Translations under genes and position numbers: made by a program
Source: Lichenicoccus sp965277665
GTDB taxonomy: Bacteria; Pseudomonadota; Alphaproteobacteria; Acetobacterales; Acetobacteraceae
Length of the DNA: 64,000 bases
Assembly: GCF_965277665.1 (NCBI RefSeq)
Contig: NZ_OZ255835.1
Location: 744,001-808,000, forward strand
Direction of reading: 5' to 3'
Notes under the pieces: model-generated
Told to the model about the DNA's origin: nothing
Databases searched by the model: none
Seen by the model: only the letters and a program-made list of their open reading frames with translations
In this document: positions 1 to 7,507 of the stretch, in pieces
How positions within the stretch are numbered: the first letter of the stretch is position 1
Layout of the letters: each line of letters starts with the position of its first letter

Positions 1-600
1 AGCGTGGTGCTGCTCGACGAGATCGAGAAGGCGCATCCGGACGTGTTCAAGAAGTTCCTCAGCGCCTGGAACGACGGCCATGTCACCGAGGCCTCGAACG
101 GCGCGCTGGTCTCGACCACGCGGGCGATCTTCATGCTGACCTCGAACATCGCCACCGACGTGCTGAGCGAGATCGCGATACGCCACGCCGGCGATGCGGA
201 GGCGCTGCGCGGCGCCTCGGTGGTGGCGCTGCGCCAGGCGGGCTTTGCGCCGGAAGTGCTGAACCGCATCGACCGCATCTTCGTGTTCCGCTCGCTCGAA
301 GGCCTCGACGTCGCGCGCGTGGCGGCGCTGGAGATCGAGGCGATGATCGCCGGCTACGGCCTCGACATCGCCGCCGGCGGCATCGACGCCGAGTTGCTGT
401 TCGAGGTCATGCAGAAGCAGCAGCGCCTCGGCGACGGCGCCAGTGCGCGCGACCTGGTACGCTCGATCGAGGAGATGGTCAGCGACGGCCTGATCGAGGC
501 GCGCCAGCAGGGGGCGACCCGGGTCAAGCTGGTGCAGGGCGCGGACGGCGTGCGCGCCGTCGGCGCCGACCTGCGCGCGCCCGTCGAGCGTCTGGGCTAG
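1..600 (+). CDS. ClpA/ClpB-type AAA+ ATPase, C-terminal fragment
   Basis: The gene runs off the left edge, so only its last 199 codons are present. It opens inside the Walker B motif of an AAA+ module (VVLLDEIEKAHPDVF), followed by a sensor-1-like LTSN and an arginine-finger region (FAPEVLNRIDRIFVF), then a small C-terminal domain. This matches the second ATPase module of Clp/Hsp100 unfoldases. The insert between Walker B and sensor 1 (WNDGHVTEASNG) and the C-terminal part differ from typical ClpB, where LxDGRLTDGQG is usual, so this is probably a specialised Clp-like ATPase rather than housekeeping ClpB or ClpA. Substrate and partners cannot be seen from this fragment. The stop codon is followed directly by a perfect palindrome. 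Confidence 0.8.
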   Translation, partial: SVVLLDEIEKAHPDVFKKFLSAWNDGHVTEASNGALVSTTRAIFMLTSNIATDVLSEIAIRHAGDAEALRGASVVALRQAGFAPEVLNRIDRIFVFRSLEGLDVARVAALEIEAMIAGYGLDIAAGGIDAELLFEVMQKQQRLGDGASARDLVRSIEEMVSDGLIEARQQGATRVKLVQGADGVRAVGADLRAPVERLG

Positions 601-623
601 AGCATGATCCGATCGATCATGCT
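601..623. terminator. Perfect palindrome directly after a stop codon
   Basis: The arms AGCATGATC (601-609) and GATCATGCT (615-623) are perfect inverted repeats around a 5-nt loop, starting on the first base after the TAG of the Clp-like gene. A near-identical palindrome sits directly after another TAG at 59022-59044. There is no U tract, so a terminator or mRNA 3'-end role is inferred from position only. The rest of the gap up to 711 holds no gene that I can see. Confidence 0.5.
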
Positions 624-711
624 CTGCTTGTCGTTCGAGAGAGCAGCTTTATCCGACACTTGGCATCGCGAAGCGATTCCAATTGATCGGATTCTGCTCT
701 AGGCGGCGCGC

Positions 712-1590
712 GTGTCGGCGTTCGGACGCCTCTGGCGACGGGCGCCGTCCTGGCGCCTGGCGCTGTTCAGTGCCGTCGGCTGCAGTGCGATGGCGGCTTT
801 GTTCCCGCCTGCCTTGCCGGCGCGCCTGTCCGGCGTCCTGGGCGGCTCTCTGGGCGGCTCTCTGGGCAGCTCTGGGCTGCTGCATCCGCATCTGCCGCAT
901 TTCGGCGCCGGGGCGGCGTCGGCGAGCGCCGCGCCGCATTTCGCGGCAATGCCGGATGCCGCCGCCCCGGACTACGGCACGCTGGCGGCACCCCCGCTCG
1001 GGGCCACGCGCCACGGCACCATCAGCTTCGCCGGACGCCAGGTGCCGCTGCCGGCCGGTGACTGGATCGAGCTCGTGCTGGTGCGCGACGGCGGCGCGCA
1101 TCCGCTGCAGTCCATCGTGCTCGGGCGCACCAGCGCCGGACAGGTGACCGGCATCCTGAGCCTGACCGCGCCGCCGCCGCTCGCCAGCGTCGAGGACGGC
1201 GTGCGCCCGAGCGGCGCCTGCTACGATCCGGCGGCGCTGGCGAGCCAGCATGCCGATCCGGGCCCCGATCCGCTGTCGCGCGAATGCTGGGTGATGCGGC
1301 CGGTGCGAACCTCGGAGATCATCGATCCGAAGCGCGAGTTCATCATCCAGCGACGCGCGGTCGCCCGCCTGCAGGGCATGGACGTGACCGTGCCGCCGGC
1401 TTTGGTCGAGCTGCGCTGGTTCCGATCCGACGCCGGCGGCTGGATGGGGGCGACGCTGCTGGTCAGGCCGCAGCCGGACGGCGGCAGCCGGGCGCAGTCA
1501 GGCTGGATGCAGCGCTGGGGGCGCCTGCTGCATCGCGGCTACGACAACGCCGCGAGCGGGACCGTCCCGGCCGACCCGACCGCCGGTTGA
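712..1590 (+). CDS. Hypothetical exported protein, 292 aa
   Basis: I do not recognise a family. The protein begins with a basic stretch and a hydrophobic segment (LALFSAVGCSAMAALF), consistent with a signal peptide or membrane anchor. It is followed by a low-complexity Gly/Ser/Leu stretch encoded by a 15-bp near-repeat (about 838-875; SLGGSLGGSLG). The remainder is a compact domain of about 200 residues with two cysteines about 28 residues apart (SGACYD and RECWVM). The chosen start is a GTG. An ATG at 790 lies inside the hydrophobic segment and looks too late. The gene converges on the next minus-strand gene with 9 bp between stops. Repeat-number change in the Gly-rich stretch would be in frame. 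Confidence 0.6.
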   Translation: MSAFGRLWRRAPSWRLALFSAVGCSAMAALFPPALPARLSGVLGGSLGGSLGSSGLLHPHLPHFGAGAASASAAPHFAAMPDAAAPDYGTLAAPPLGATRHGTISFAGRQVPLPAGDWIELVLVRDGGAHPLQSIVLGRTSAGQVTGILSLTAPPPLASVEDGVRPSGACYDPAALASQHADPGPDPLSRECWVMRPVRTSEIIDPKREFIIQRRAVARLQGMDVTVPPALVELRWFRSDAGGWMGATLLVRPQPDGGSRAQSGWMQRWGRLLHRGYDNAASGTVPADPTAG

Positions 1591-1599
1591 AGGACGCCC

Positions 1600-2169
1600 T
1601 CAGGCCTTGTGGCGCGACCGGCTGCTGCGGATATGGCGGACCCGGCCGGGATGCGATACAGGCTCCGGCGCGGCACAGGTCTCGTAGGTCGCCGGCTGCA
1701 CGATATCCTTCCCCTCGGCGTAGCCGCCCAGGTCGGCCGGGGTGTCGAGGGCCAGCACCTCGTCGAACATGCTGACCCGCTGCTGGCAGAACGACGTGCC
1801 GGCGGCGAGGCCGCGCTCGGACTGCACGTTGGCGAGCTGGGTGATGTAGTCGTCATGCTCGCGCTGCGCCGAGCGGCCGTACGAGGTGGCGAAGTAGCGC
1901 TTCAGGGCGGCCTCCTCGTCATTCAGGCCCGGCTTGAACTTCGCCACGAAGGCGTTGTAGCGGTCCTGCTCGCCGCACGAGAGCGCCGTCACCATCAGCT
2001 CGCTCTTCAGCCCCTGCACGTCGAAGGCCTCGCGCGCCGGCGACATGCCGCATTGCGTCACCGCGAACGCGGCGCTCCCGGTCAGCCCGGGCGCCGCCAG
2101 CAGCGACCAGGCGGCAACGCCGATTGCGAGGCTGGCGGGCGAGCGGCGGCGGCCGATGCGAAGGGACAT
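1600..2169 (-). CDS. Hypothetical secreted protein, 189 aa
   Basis: No family is recognised. Starting at the ATG at 2169 gives a basic N-terminus followed by a hydrophobic core and an Ala-rich cleavage region (GSAAFA then VTQCGM), a convincing Sec signal peptide. An in-frame start 27 nt upstream would only add a hydrophilic extension. The mature protein is soluble, largely helical by composition, and has four cysteines (TQCGM, LSCGE, SFCQQ, ETCAA) that could form two disulfides in the periplasm. The C-terminus is very basic. The gene stands alone between a convergent exported protein and a palindromic repeat. Confidence 0.6.
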   Translation of the reverse strand: MSLRIGRRRSPASLAIGVAAWSLLAAPGLTGSAAFAVTQCGMSPAREAFDVQGLKSELMVTALSCGEQDRYNAFVAKFKPGLNDEEAALKRYFATSYGRSAQREHDDYITQLANVQSERGLAAGTSFCQQRVSMFDEVLALDTPADLGGYAEGKDIVQPATYETCAAPEPVSHPGRVRHIRSSRSRHKA

Positions 2170-2266
2170 GCAGGGTTCCAGACCAGGGCGGGACAAAGGT
2201 GCGGGCGTTATACAGGCGCACCCCGGGCGCCGCCAGGGACAGCGGCAGGCGGAAAGCCTGAGAGGC

Positions 2267-2395
2267 AGGCCAGGGGCTTTGCCCCAGGAACCCCAGCAAA
2301 GGCTCGCCTTTGCAAACCTTCTATTTAAAAATCGGGGTCTGGGGCTTCAGGCCCCAGCGGGTCAAGGGCGGAGCCCTTGCGCTTGGTTGGCGCCA
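2267..2395. repeat. Multi-hairpin intergenic repeat, copy A
   Basis: This is a series of short perfect hairpins: GGGGC-TTT-GCCCC, CAAAGGC-tc-GCCTTTG, CTGGGGC-ttca-GGCCCCAG and AAGGGC-gga-GCCCTT, separated by an A/T-rich spacer. The same order of hairpins recurs at about 3070-3161, 12114-12262, 30494-30629 and 41001-41135, the last two sets on either strand. Copy A is the only one not placed right after a stop codon: it lies between the divergent promoters of a secreted protein and a lipoprotein. No ORF in it looks genuine. Confidence 0.85.
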
Positions 2396-2495
2396 ATGCG
2401 CGCCAAGGCTTCCGCCGGCGCATCGCTTGATCTACAGGAGCGGCTCAATCCGCCGGTCCGCGCGCGAATCTCGCAGGCCTCTCGTCGGATGGCGG

Positions 2496-3062
2496 ATGGA
2501 CCAGAAGCGGAGCTGTCGAGTGCGTGTGCGTGTCGCTGTATTGAGCCTGACGACGGCCGGCCTGCTGGCCGGTTGCGTGCAGAAGCCGCCAACCCCGCCG
2601 GTGATCCCGCCCAATCCGTTCGGCTATCTCAAGCGGTCCGCGCTGTGCAGCATCGGGCCGATCAGCAAGACTGCCGGCGGCCGCGCGGTCGCGGTCAAGG
2701 CGCGCAGCGATGACGGGCTGTGCGACGTCGCGATCGACCAGCCCGGCGGCGGCGCATACGCCTCGTTCGTGCTCACCACGCTGCCGACGCACGGCAAGAG
2801 CTTCATCTACAACTACAACAATAAGACCTACGTGACCTACACCGCGGACACCGCCTATGCCGGACCGGACAGCTTTGCGGTCGGCCTGGTGCCGGGCGGC
2901 GGCCAGCCGCGCAGCACGCTGCAGGTGGAGGTGAGTGCGGACGCCACCGGGGTTGCGTTGCCGCCGCCGCCGGTGGCAGCCCCGGTCGAGCATCCCAAGA
3001 CGAAGCGCCGCGTGGTTCGTCGTCGTCACCACGCGACCCCGACGCAGCATTCGGCAAGCTGA
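2496..3062 (+). CDS. Lipoprotein with Ig-like fold, 188 aa
   Basis: The start at 2496 gives a basic n-region, a hydrophobic core and a clear lipobox (LLAGC, Cys at about residue 25), so the mature protein should be a lipid-anchored envelope protein. The middle part (SFVLTTLPTHGKSFIYN through DSFAVGLVPGG) resembles bacterial Ig/cadherin-like beta-sandwich repeats, in which a YTADTAYAGPDSF-type segment is common. The C-terminal tail is proline-rich, then strongly basic and histidine-containing (KTKRRVVRRRHH), a possible peptidoglycan- or polyanion-binding tail. The open frame extends upstream through repeat copy A, but that extension is repeat sequence and not protein-like. Function is unknown. 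Confidence 0.65.
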   Translation: MDQKRSCRVRVRVAVLSLTTAGLLAGCVQKPPTPPVIPPNPFGYLKRSALCSIGPISKTAGGRAVAVKARSDDGLCDVAIDQPGGGAYASFVLTTLPTHGKSFIYNYNNKTYVTYTADTAYAGPDSFAVGLVPGGGQPRSTLQVEVSADATGVALPPPPVAAPVEHPKTKRRVVRRRHHATPTQHSAS

Positions 3063-3069
3063 CGGCTCG

Positions 3070-3161
3070 CTCAGAATCGGGGTCTGGAGCCCCCACTGCT
3101 CCAAGAGGCGGCCCCAGCGGCTCAAGGGCAGCGCCCTGGCGCTTGGCTTTTCAATACCCGG
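3070..3161. repeat. Multi-hairpin intergenic repeat, copy B (partial)
   Basis: This is the half of the element around the CGGGGTCTGG...CCCCAG hairpin plus the AGGGC-agc-GCCCT hairpin. It shares the variant loop (CCCCACTGCTCCAAGA) with copy C, whereas copies A, D and E have a short loop. It fills the gap between the convergent lipoprotein and cysI genes, ending right at the cysI stop codon. Confidence 0.8.
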
Positions 3162-4928
3162 CTAAGCCGCCTGGCTATTGCCGTCGCCGGTCAAACCGAG
3201 CAGAGCGTCGCGGCCGAGCCGGTTGCAGAAGTCGCCGAAGCCCTCGGTGCCCTGGCGGTCGCGCGCGAACGCCGCGAACAACGCGTCGAACCTGGCCTCG
3301 AGCCCGGCGACCGCCACCCGGTCGAGCAGCCGGAACGACAGCCGCGTCCCGTTGAAGTCGCCGCCGACATAGATCGCGTAGTATCCGGGCACCCGGCCCA
3401 CCAGGCCGATATCGCCGGCATAGGAGCGTGCGCAGCCGTTCGGGCAGCCGGTGGTGCGCAGGCTGATACGCTCGCCGGAGAGACTGTGGCGGGCCAGCAG
3501 CCGCTCGAACATGGCGACGAACTGCGGCTGGATGCGCTCGGCCTCGGTCAGCGCCAGCCCGCAGGTGGGCAGCGCCGGGCAGGCCAGGGCGAAGCGGGCG
3601 AACGGCGTCATCGCCGACGCCGGCACCACCCCGTGCGCCGCCAGCACCGCATCGATCGCAGCAACGTCGGCCGGGCGGATGTTGGACAGCAGCACGTCCT
3701 GCTGCGCCGTGAACACCGGGTCGGCGGCGAAGCGGGTGACGATGTCGCGCAGCGCGCTGCGCAGGCGCACGGCCCCGGCCCCAGCCATGGCCCCGGAGCC
3801 GGCATCGACGATGCGGCCGGAAGGCACCGGCACGCCGAGCCAGAGCAGCCCGTCGCCCTGCTCGTGCCAGCCGAGCAGTTCGGGCACGTCCAGCGCCGGC
3901 AACGGCCGCGGCGGGATCAGCGGCGCGCCGTAATAGCCGGCGAGGGTTTCGGCGATCCAGGCGATGCCGCGATCCTCGACGACGTATTTCAGACGGGCAC
4001 GGCGGCGGTCGCCGCGGTCGCCGTGGTCGCGTTGCAGGCGGATCACCGCCTCGCAGATCGCGATCAACCGGTCGGGCGGCACGAAGCAGACCGGGGTCGC
4101 GAGGCGAGGAAAGGTGCGGGCGTTGTTGTGCGTCATGCCGAGGCCGCCGCCGAGGGCGATCGTGTAGCCCTCAAGCTGCCCGGCCGCGTCGAAATGCGCG
4201 ATCACGCCGATGTCGTTGGACAGCACGTCGGCGCTGTTGTCGTCCGGCAGGGCGATGCCGATCTTGAACTTCCGCGGCAGGTAGGTCGGGCCGTACAGCG
4301 GCTCGTCCTCGGAGGCACCGGCGACCGGCTCCTCGTCGAGGAAGATCTGGTAGTACGCCCGGCTCCTCGGCAGCAGCGCCTGCGCCAGGGCCTGCACGTC
4401 GGCCAGGACGCGGGCATGGCGCGCATCGCGACGCGGCGCCGGCGTGGTCATCAGGTTGCGCACCACGTCGCCGCAGGCCGAGATCGTGGTCAGCAGGCCG
4501 TGGTTGATCGCGGCGATCGAGGCCTTCAGGTCGCCCTTGAGGATGCCGTGGAACTGGATGCCCTGGCGCGTGGTGATGCGCAGGCTGCCATTGGCGAACC
4601 GGTCGGCCAGGGCATCCAGCGCCAGATATTGTGCCGCCGTGGTGACGCCGCCCGGCATGCGGACGCGCACCATGAACTGGTACTGCTTTTCCAACCTGGC
4701 CTGCTTGCGGACGGTCGCGGTGTCTCGGTCGAACTGTTCGTAGCTGCCGTGGAATTTCAGCAGGTTGTAGGCATCCTCGCTGACCTGGATGCCGCCTTCC
4801 GCCAGTTCCTCGGCAAGCCGCCCGCGCAGCCCCCGGCTCTCCCGCTTGAGGGTCTCGACGCCGGAGAGCTTCTTGTCGGCCCGGATGTCGTTAGCCCCGG
4901 TCTTGTCGGCCCCGGTCTTGTCAGCCAC
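3162..4928 (-). CDS. cysI: Sulfite reductase, siroheme/4Fe-4S hemoprotein
   Basis: Catalyses the six-electron reduction of sulfite to sulfide in assimilatory sulfur metabolism, in the cytoplasm. The protein (588 aa) shows the duplicated ferredoxin-like and siroheme half-domains of the family. Its iron-sulfur ligands are intact: Cys450 and Cys456 (CPALPTC) and Cys495 and Cys499 (GCPNGC). The siroheme-binding basic residues lie in the ITTRQGIQFHG region. The N-terminus carries a small in-frame duplication (DKTGADKTGA) from a tandem repeat near 4900-4925. No flavoprotein subunit (cysJ) is next to it, so the electron donor (ferredoxin or a distant CysJ) is unknown. It lies 39 bp downstream of a peroxiredoxin gene on the same strand and near cysK, suggesting a sulfur/redox operon. 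Confidence 0.93.
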   Translation of the reverse strand: MADKTGADKTGANDIRADKKLSGVETLKRESRGLRGRLAEELAEGGIQVSEDAYNLLKFHGSYEQFDRDTATVRKQARLEKQYQFMVRVRMPGGVTTAAQYLALDALADRFANGSLRITTRQGIQFHGILKGDLKASIAAINHGLLTTISACGDVVRNLMTTPAPRRDARHARVLADVQALAQALLPRSRAYYQIFLDEEPVAGASEDEPLYGPTYLPRKFKIGIALPDDNSADVLSNDIGVIAHFDAAGQLEGYTIALGGGLGMTHNNARTFPRLATPVCFVPPDRLIAICEAVIRLQRDHGDRGDRRRARLKYVVEDRGIAWIAETLAGYYGAPLIPPRPLPALDVPELLGWHEQGDGLLWLGVPVPSGRIVDAGSGAMAGAGAVRLRSALRDIVTRFAADPVFTAQQDVLLSNIRPADVAAIDAVLAAHGVVPASAMTPFARFALACPALPTCGLALTEAERIQPQFVAMFERLLARHSLSGERISLRTTGCPNGCARSYAGDIGLVGRVPGYYAIYVGGDFNGTRLSFRLLDRVAVAGLEARFDALFAAFARDRQGTEGFGDFCNRLGRDALLGLTGDGNSQAA

Positions 4929-4967
4929 GTCTGGTTGATCCGTTTCGGAATGTTGAGGAGAGTCGGG

Positions 4968-5603
4968 TCAAAGTCCCGGCTGCTTTACCATCCGCAGGTA
5001 AGGCTTGAGCGTCGTCCAGCCGGCGGGGAACAGCGCGCGGGCAGACTCGTCATTGACCGAGGGGGCGATGATCACGTCGCCGCCCTGCTGCCAGTCGGCG
5101 GGCGTGGTGACCTTGTAGCCGTCGGTGAGCTGCAGGCTGTCGATGACGCGCAGCACCTCCTGGAAGTTGCGGCCGGCGGAGGGCGGATAGGTGAGGCTGA
5201 GGCGCACCTTCTTGGCGGGATCGATCACGAACACCGAGCGCACGGTGATCGTCGGATCGGCCTCGGGATGCACCATTCCGTAGAGTGCCGAGACCTTGCG
5301 GTCCGGATCGGCGATCATCGGAAAGTTGACCGCCGCCCCCTGGGTCTCGGCAATGTCGCCTTCCCAGCGATGGTGGCTCTCCAGCGGGTCGACCGAGAGC
5401 CCGATCACCTTGACGTTACGCCGGCGCCACTCCGGCTGCAGCCTGGCGACGGCGCCGAGCTCGGTGGTGCAGACCGGGGTGAAGTCCTTCGGATGGCTGA
5501 ACAGCACGCCCCAGCTGTCCCCGAGCCACTGGTGGAAGCGGATGCGGCCCTGGGTCGTGTCCTGTTCGAAGTCCGGCGCGATCTGGCCAAGCTGGACGGT
5601 CAT
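4968..5603 (-). CDS. 1-Cys peroxiredoxin (Prx6 type)
   Basis: Thiol peroxidase that reduces hydrogen peroxide and organic peroxides in the cytoplasm. The 211-residue protein has the peroxidatic cysteine at position 45 in the canonical PVCTTE motif and the Prx6-type C-terminal extension (DGYKVTTPADWQQGGDVIIAP). No resolving cysteine is seen in the usual 2-Cys position. The start at 5603 is preceded by an AGGGAT Shine-Dalgarno-like sequence; the longer frame upstream adds an unrelated tail. It is followed at 39 bp by cysI and preceded by an Rrf2 regulator on the same strand, so it is plausibly co-regulated with sulfur assimilation. Confidence 0.92.
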   Translation of the reverse strand: MTVQLGQIAPDFEQDTTQGRIRFHQWLGDSWGVLFSHPKDFTPVCTTELGAVARLQPEWRRRNVKVIGLSVDPLESHHRWEGDIAETQGAAVNFPMIADPDRKVSALYGMVHPEADPTITVRSVFVIDPAKKVRLSLTYPPSAGRNFQEVLRVIDSLQLTDGYKVTTPADWQQGGDVIIAPSVNDESARALFPAGWTTLKPYLRMVKQPGL

Positions 5604-5749
5604 GTGTTGATCCCTGGATTGCGGCACTGGGGTGCGGTGACCGTGGATAAAACGCAAAGCGCAATCGCGGGTCAACCGGACCACAAGGCCAGTGCGTGCT
5701 TTACTGCCTTCCTCGGGGCGGCGGCGGCGTATCGCCCCCTGTATGGCCC

Positions 5750-6199
5750 CTATATGGAAAAGCTGATCGGTTCCGCCAGGGGGCGGCGCAGGCCGGCGCT
5801 CTCGGCGCGCCGCACCATGTCGTCCAGGGTCAGCTCCTGCAGCCGGGCGCGCAGCGTGTCGTCGAGCTCCTTCCAGGTCGGCTCGACCACGCGGCCGAAC
5901 AGGTCGCCGACCGGGCCATCGTCGCCTCCGGCCTCCTCGGACACCGCGATCGCGACGATATCCGACAGGCGGATGTCGCGACGGGGCCGCCCGAGCCGGT
6001 AGCCGCCGCGCGGGCCGCGCACGCTCTCCAGCAGGGCGGACCGCGACAGGGTCTGCAGCAGCGGCTCGATCCCGCGCCGTGCCAGTCCCGCGCGCTCGGC
6101 GATGTCGGCGGCGCTGACGGTGCCCGCGCGGCCGGCATGGAACGCCACATCCAGCATGATGAGCACCGCTATCATGGCCCGGTCACGCCTCAGCAGCAT
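5750..6199 (-). CDS. Rrf2-family transcriptional regulator
   Basis: DNA-binding regulator of the Rrf2 family (149 aa) with an N-terminal winged helix (VSAADIAERAGLARRGIEPLL then a GPRGGYRLGRP wing). Family members such as IscR carry three cysteines for an iron-sulfur cluster. This protein has no cysteine at all, so it cannot bind a cluster in that way and is more like CymR, the cysteine-metabolism regulator. It is divergent from cysteine synthase across about 170 bp and sits upstream of prx-cysI, so control of cysteine/sulfide supply is the likely role (inference). The start at 6199 avoids an 18-residue non-conserved extension. Confidence 0.88.
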   Translation of the reverse strand: MLLRRDRAMIAVLIMLDVAFHAGRAGTVSAADIAERAGLARRGIEPLLQTLSRSALLESVRGPRGGYRLGRPRRDIRLSDIVAIAVSEEAGGDDGPVGDLFGRVVEPTWKELDDTLRARLQELTLDDMVRRAESAGLRRPLAEPISFSI

Positions 6200-6366
6200 T
6201 GCCTGATGTCCCTGAAAGGGCCGGGGAACGCTTCCGCCGGACGCCGCAGACACCTATATCAGAGCATGGCACCATGATCCACGCTCCAGATCGGTGCTAT
6301 AGCGGCGGGCGCTTGGCGGTCCGCCGCCGCATCGTCCTTGCGTCATGAACAGGAAACGTCTCGCCC

Positions 6367-7467
6367 ATGAAGAAGCAACCGACCGCCCTGGCGACGGCAT
6401 CCGACGACCGCCCGGCCAACCGCGACGCCGCACGCGGCAGCGGCCACGCAGCGGCGGCGGTGGCGCCGGGGCCGATCGCCGGCGTGGCGGAGCTCAATCG
6501 CGAGCAGCCGGAGTTCGCGGCACCGCGCGGGCGGATCTACGGCAGCATCGTCGAGACCGTCGGCGGCACCCCGCTGGTCGCCCTGCCGCGCCTGTCGCAG
6601 GAGGACGGGCTGCTCGCCGATGTCGCGCTGAAGCTTGAATTCTTCAATCCGCTCGGCTCGGTCAAGGATCGCATCGGCGCCGCGATGGTGCTGCGCGCCG
6701 AGCGTGAGGGGCTGATCGCGCCCGGCCGCACCGTGCTGGTCGAGCCGACCTCGGGCAATACCGGCATTGCGCTGGCCTTCGTCGCGGCGTCGCGCGGCTA
6801 CCGGCTGATCGTCACGATGCCGGAGGGCGCGTCCGTCGAGCGCCGCAAGATGCTGCGGCTGATGGACGTGCAGCTCGAGCTCACGCCGTCGCGACTCGGC
6901 ATGGCGGGGGCGATCGCGCGCGCCCGGGACATCCTGGACGCGACCCCGAACTCCTGGATGCCGCGCCAGTTCGACAACCCCGCCAATCCGGACATCCATG
7001 CCGAGACCACGGCCGAGGAGATCTGGACCGATACCGGGGGTCGCGTCGACATCGTCGTCGCCGGCATCGGCACCGGGGGCACCGCCACCGGCATTGCGCG
7101 TGCGCTCAAGCCGCGGCGCGAGTCCTTGCGTGTCTATGGCATCGAGCCGTCGGAGAGCGCCGTCCTGAACGGCGACGAGCCGGGGCCGCACGGCATCCAG
7201 GGCATCGGCCCCGGCTTCTGCCCGGGCGTGCTGGATCTGGGCATCCTGGACGGGGTGCTGACGGTGTCGGAGCGCGAGGCCATTGCCGCCGCCCGGCGCT
7301 GCGCCCGCATGGAAGGGCTGCCGATCGGCATCTCGTCGGGTGCGGCCTTGCACGCGGCCCTCGGCCTGGCGCGCAATCCATCGAATGCGGGCAAGCAGAT
7401 CGTGGCGATCGTGCCGTCGTTCGCGGAGCGTTATCTCTCGACGTCGCTGTTCGCGGGCCTCGGATAG
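6367..7467 (+). CDS. cysK: Cysteine synthase (O-acetylserine sulfhydrylase)
   Basis: PLP enzyme joining sulfide to O-acetylserine to give cysteine. The PLP lysine is in NPLGSVKDRIG, the substrate loop is PTSGNTGIALAFVA, and the phosphate-binding glycine loop is GIGTGGTATG; all are intact. The conserved core begins near residue 57 (IYGSIVETVGGTPLV), so this version has an unusual Ala/Arg-rich N-terminal extension of about 55 residues. The ATG at 6367 has a purine-rich AGGAAA 10 nt upstream and I keep it, although a later start cannot be excluded. It lies divergent from the Rrf2 regulator, with sulfite reductase nearby, completing a sulfite-to-cysteine module. Confidence 0.92.
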   Translation: MKKQPTALATASDDRPANRDAARGSGHAAAAVAPGPIAGVAELNREQPEFAAPRGRIYGSIVETVGGTPLVALPRLSQEDGLLADVALKLEFFNPLGSVKDRIGAAMVLRAEREGLIAPGRTVLVEPTSGNTGIALAFVAASRGYRLIVTMPEGASVERRKMLRLMDVQLELTPSRLGMAGAIARARDILDATPNSWMPRQFDNPANPDIHAETTAEEIWTDTGGRVDIVVAGIGTGGTATGIARALKPRRESLRVYGIEPSESAVLNGDEPGPHGIQGIGPGFCPGVLDLGILDGVLTVSEREAIAAARRCARMEGLPIGISSGAALHAALGLARNPSNAGKQIVAIVPSFAERYLSTSLFAGLG

Positions 7468-7477
7468 GCCTGCGTAA

Positions 7478-7497
7478 CCCGGACGTTGCCGTCCGGG
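7478..7497. terminator. Candidate bidirectional terminator
   Basis: An 8-bp GC-rich stem, CCCGGACG (7478-7485) and CGTCCGGG (7490-7497), with the loop TTGC. It lies between the stops of the convergent genes cysK and the OmpA-like gene. There is no U tract on either side, so termination is inferred from position and stem strength. Confidence 0.5.
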
Positions 7498-7507
7498 CCC
7501 GGGCCCG

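Noticed and set aside
2310..2495. N-terminal extension of the lipoprotein through repeat copy A
   Set aside because: The extension translates a palindromic repeat and would bury the signal peptide. The start at 2496 gives a proper lipobox protein.
3486..6002. Plus-strand open frame of 838 codons across cysI and prx
   Set aside because: Antisense artefact of codon bias. It crosses two genes and their spacer with no start signal or domain.
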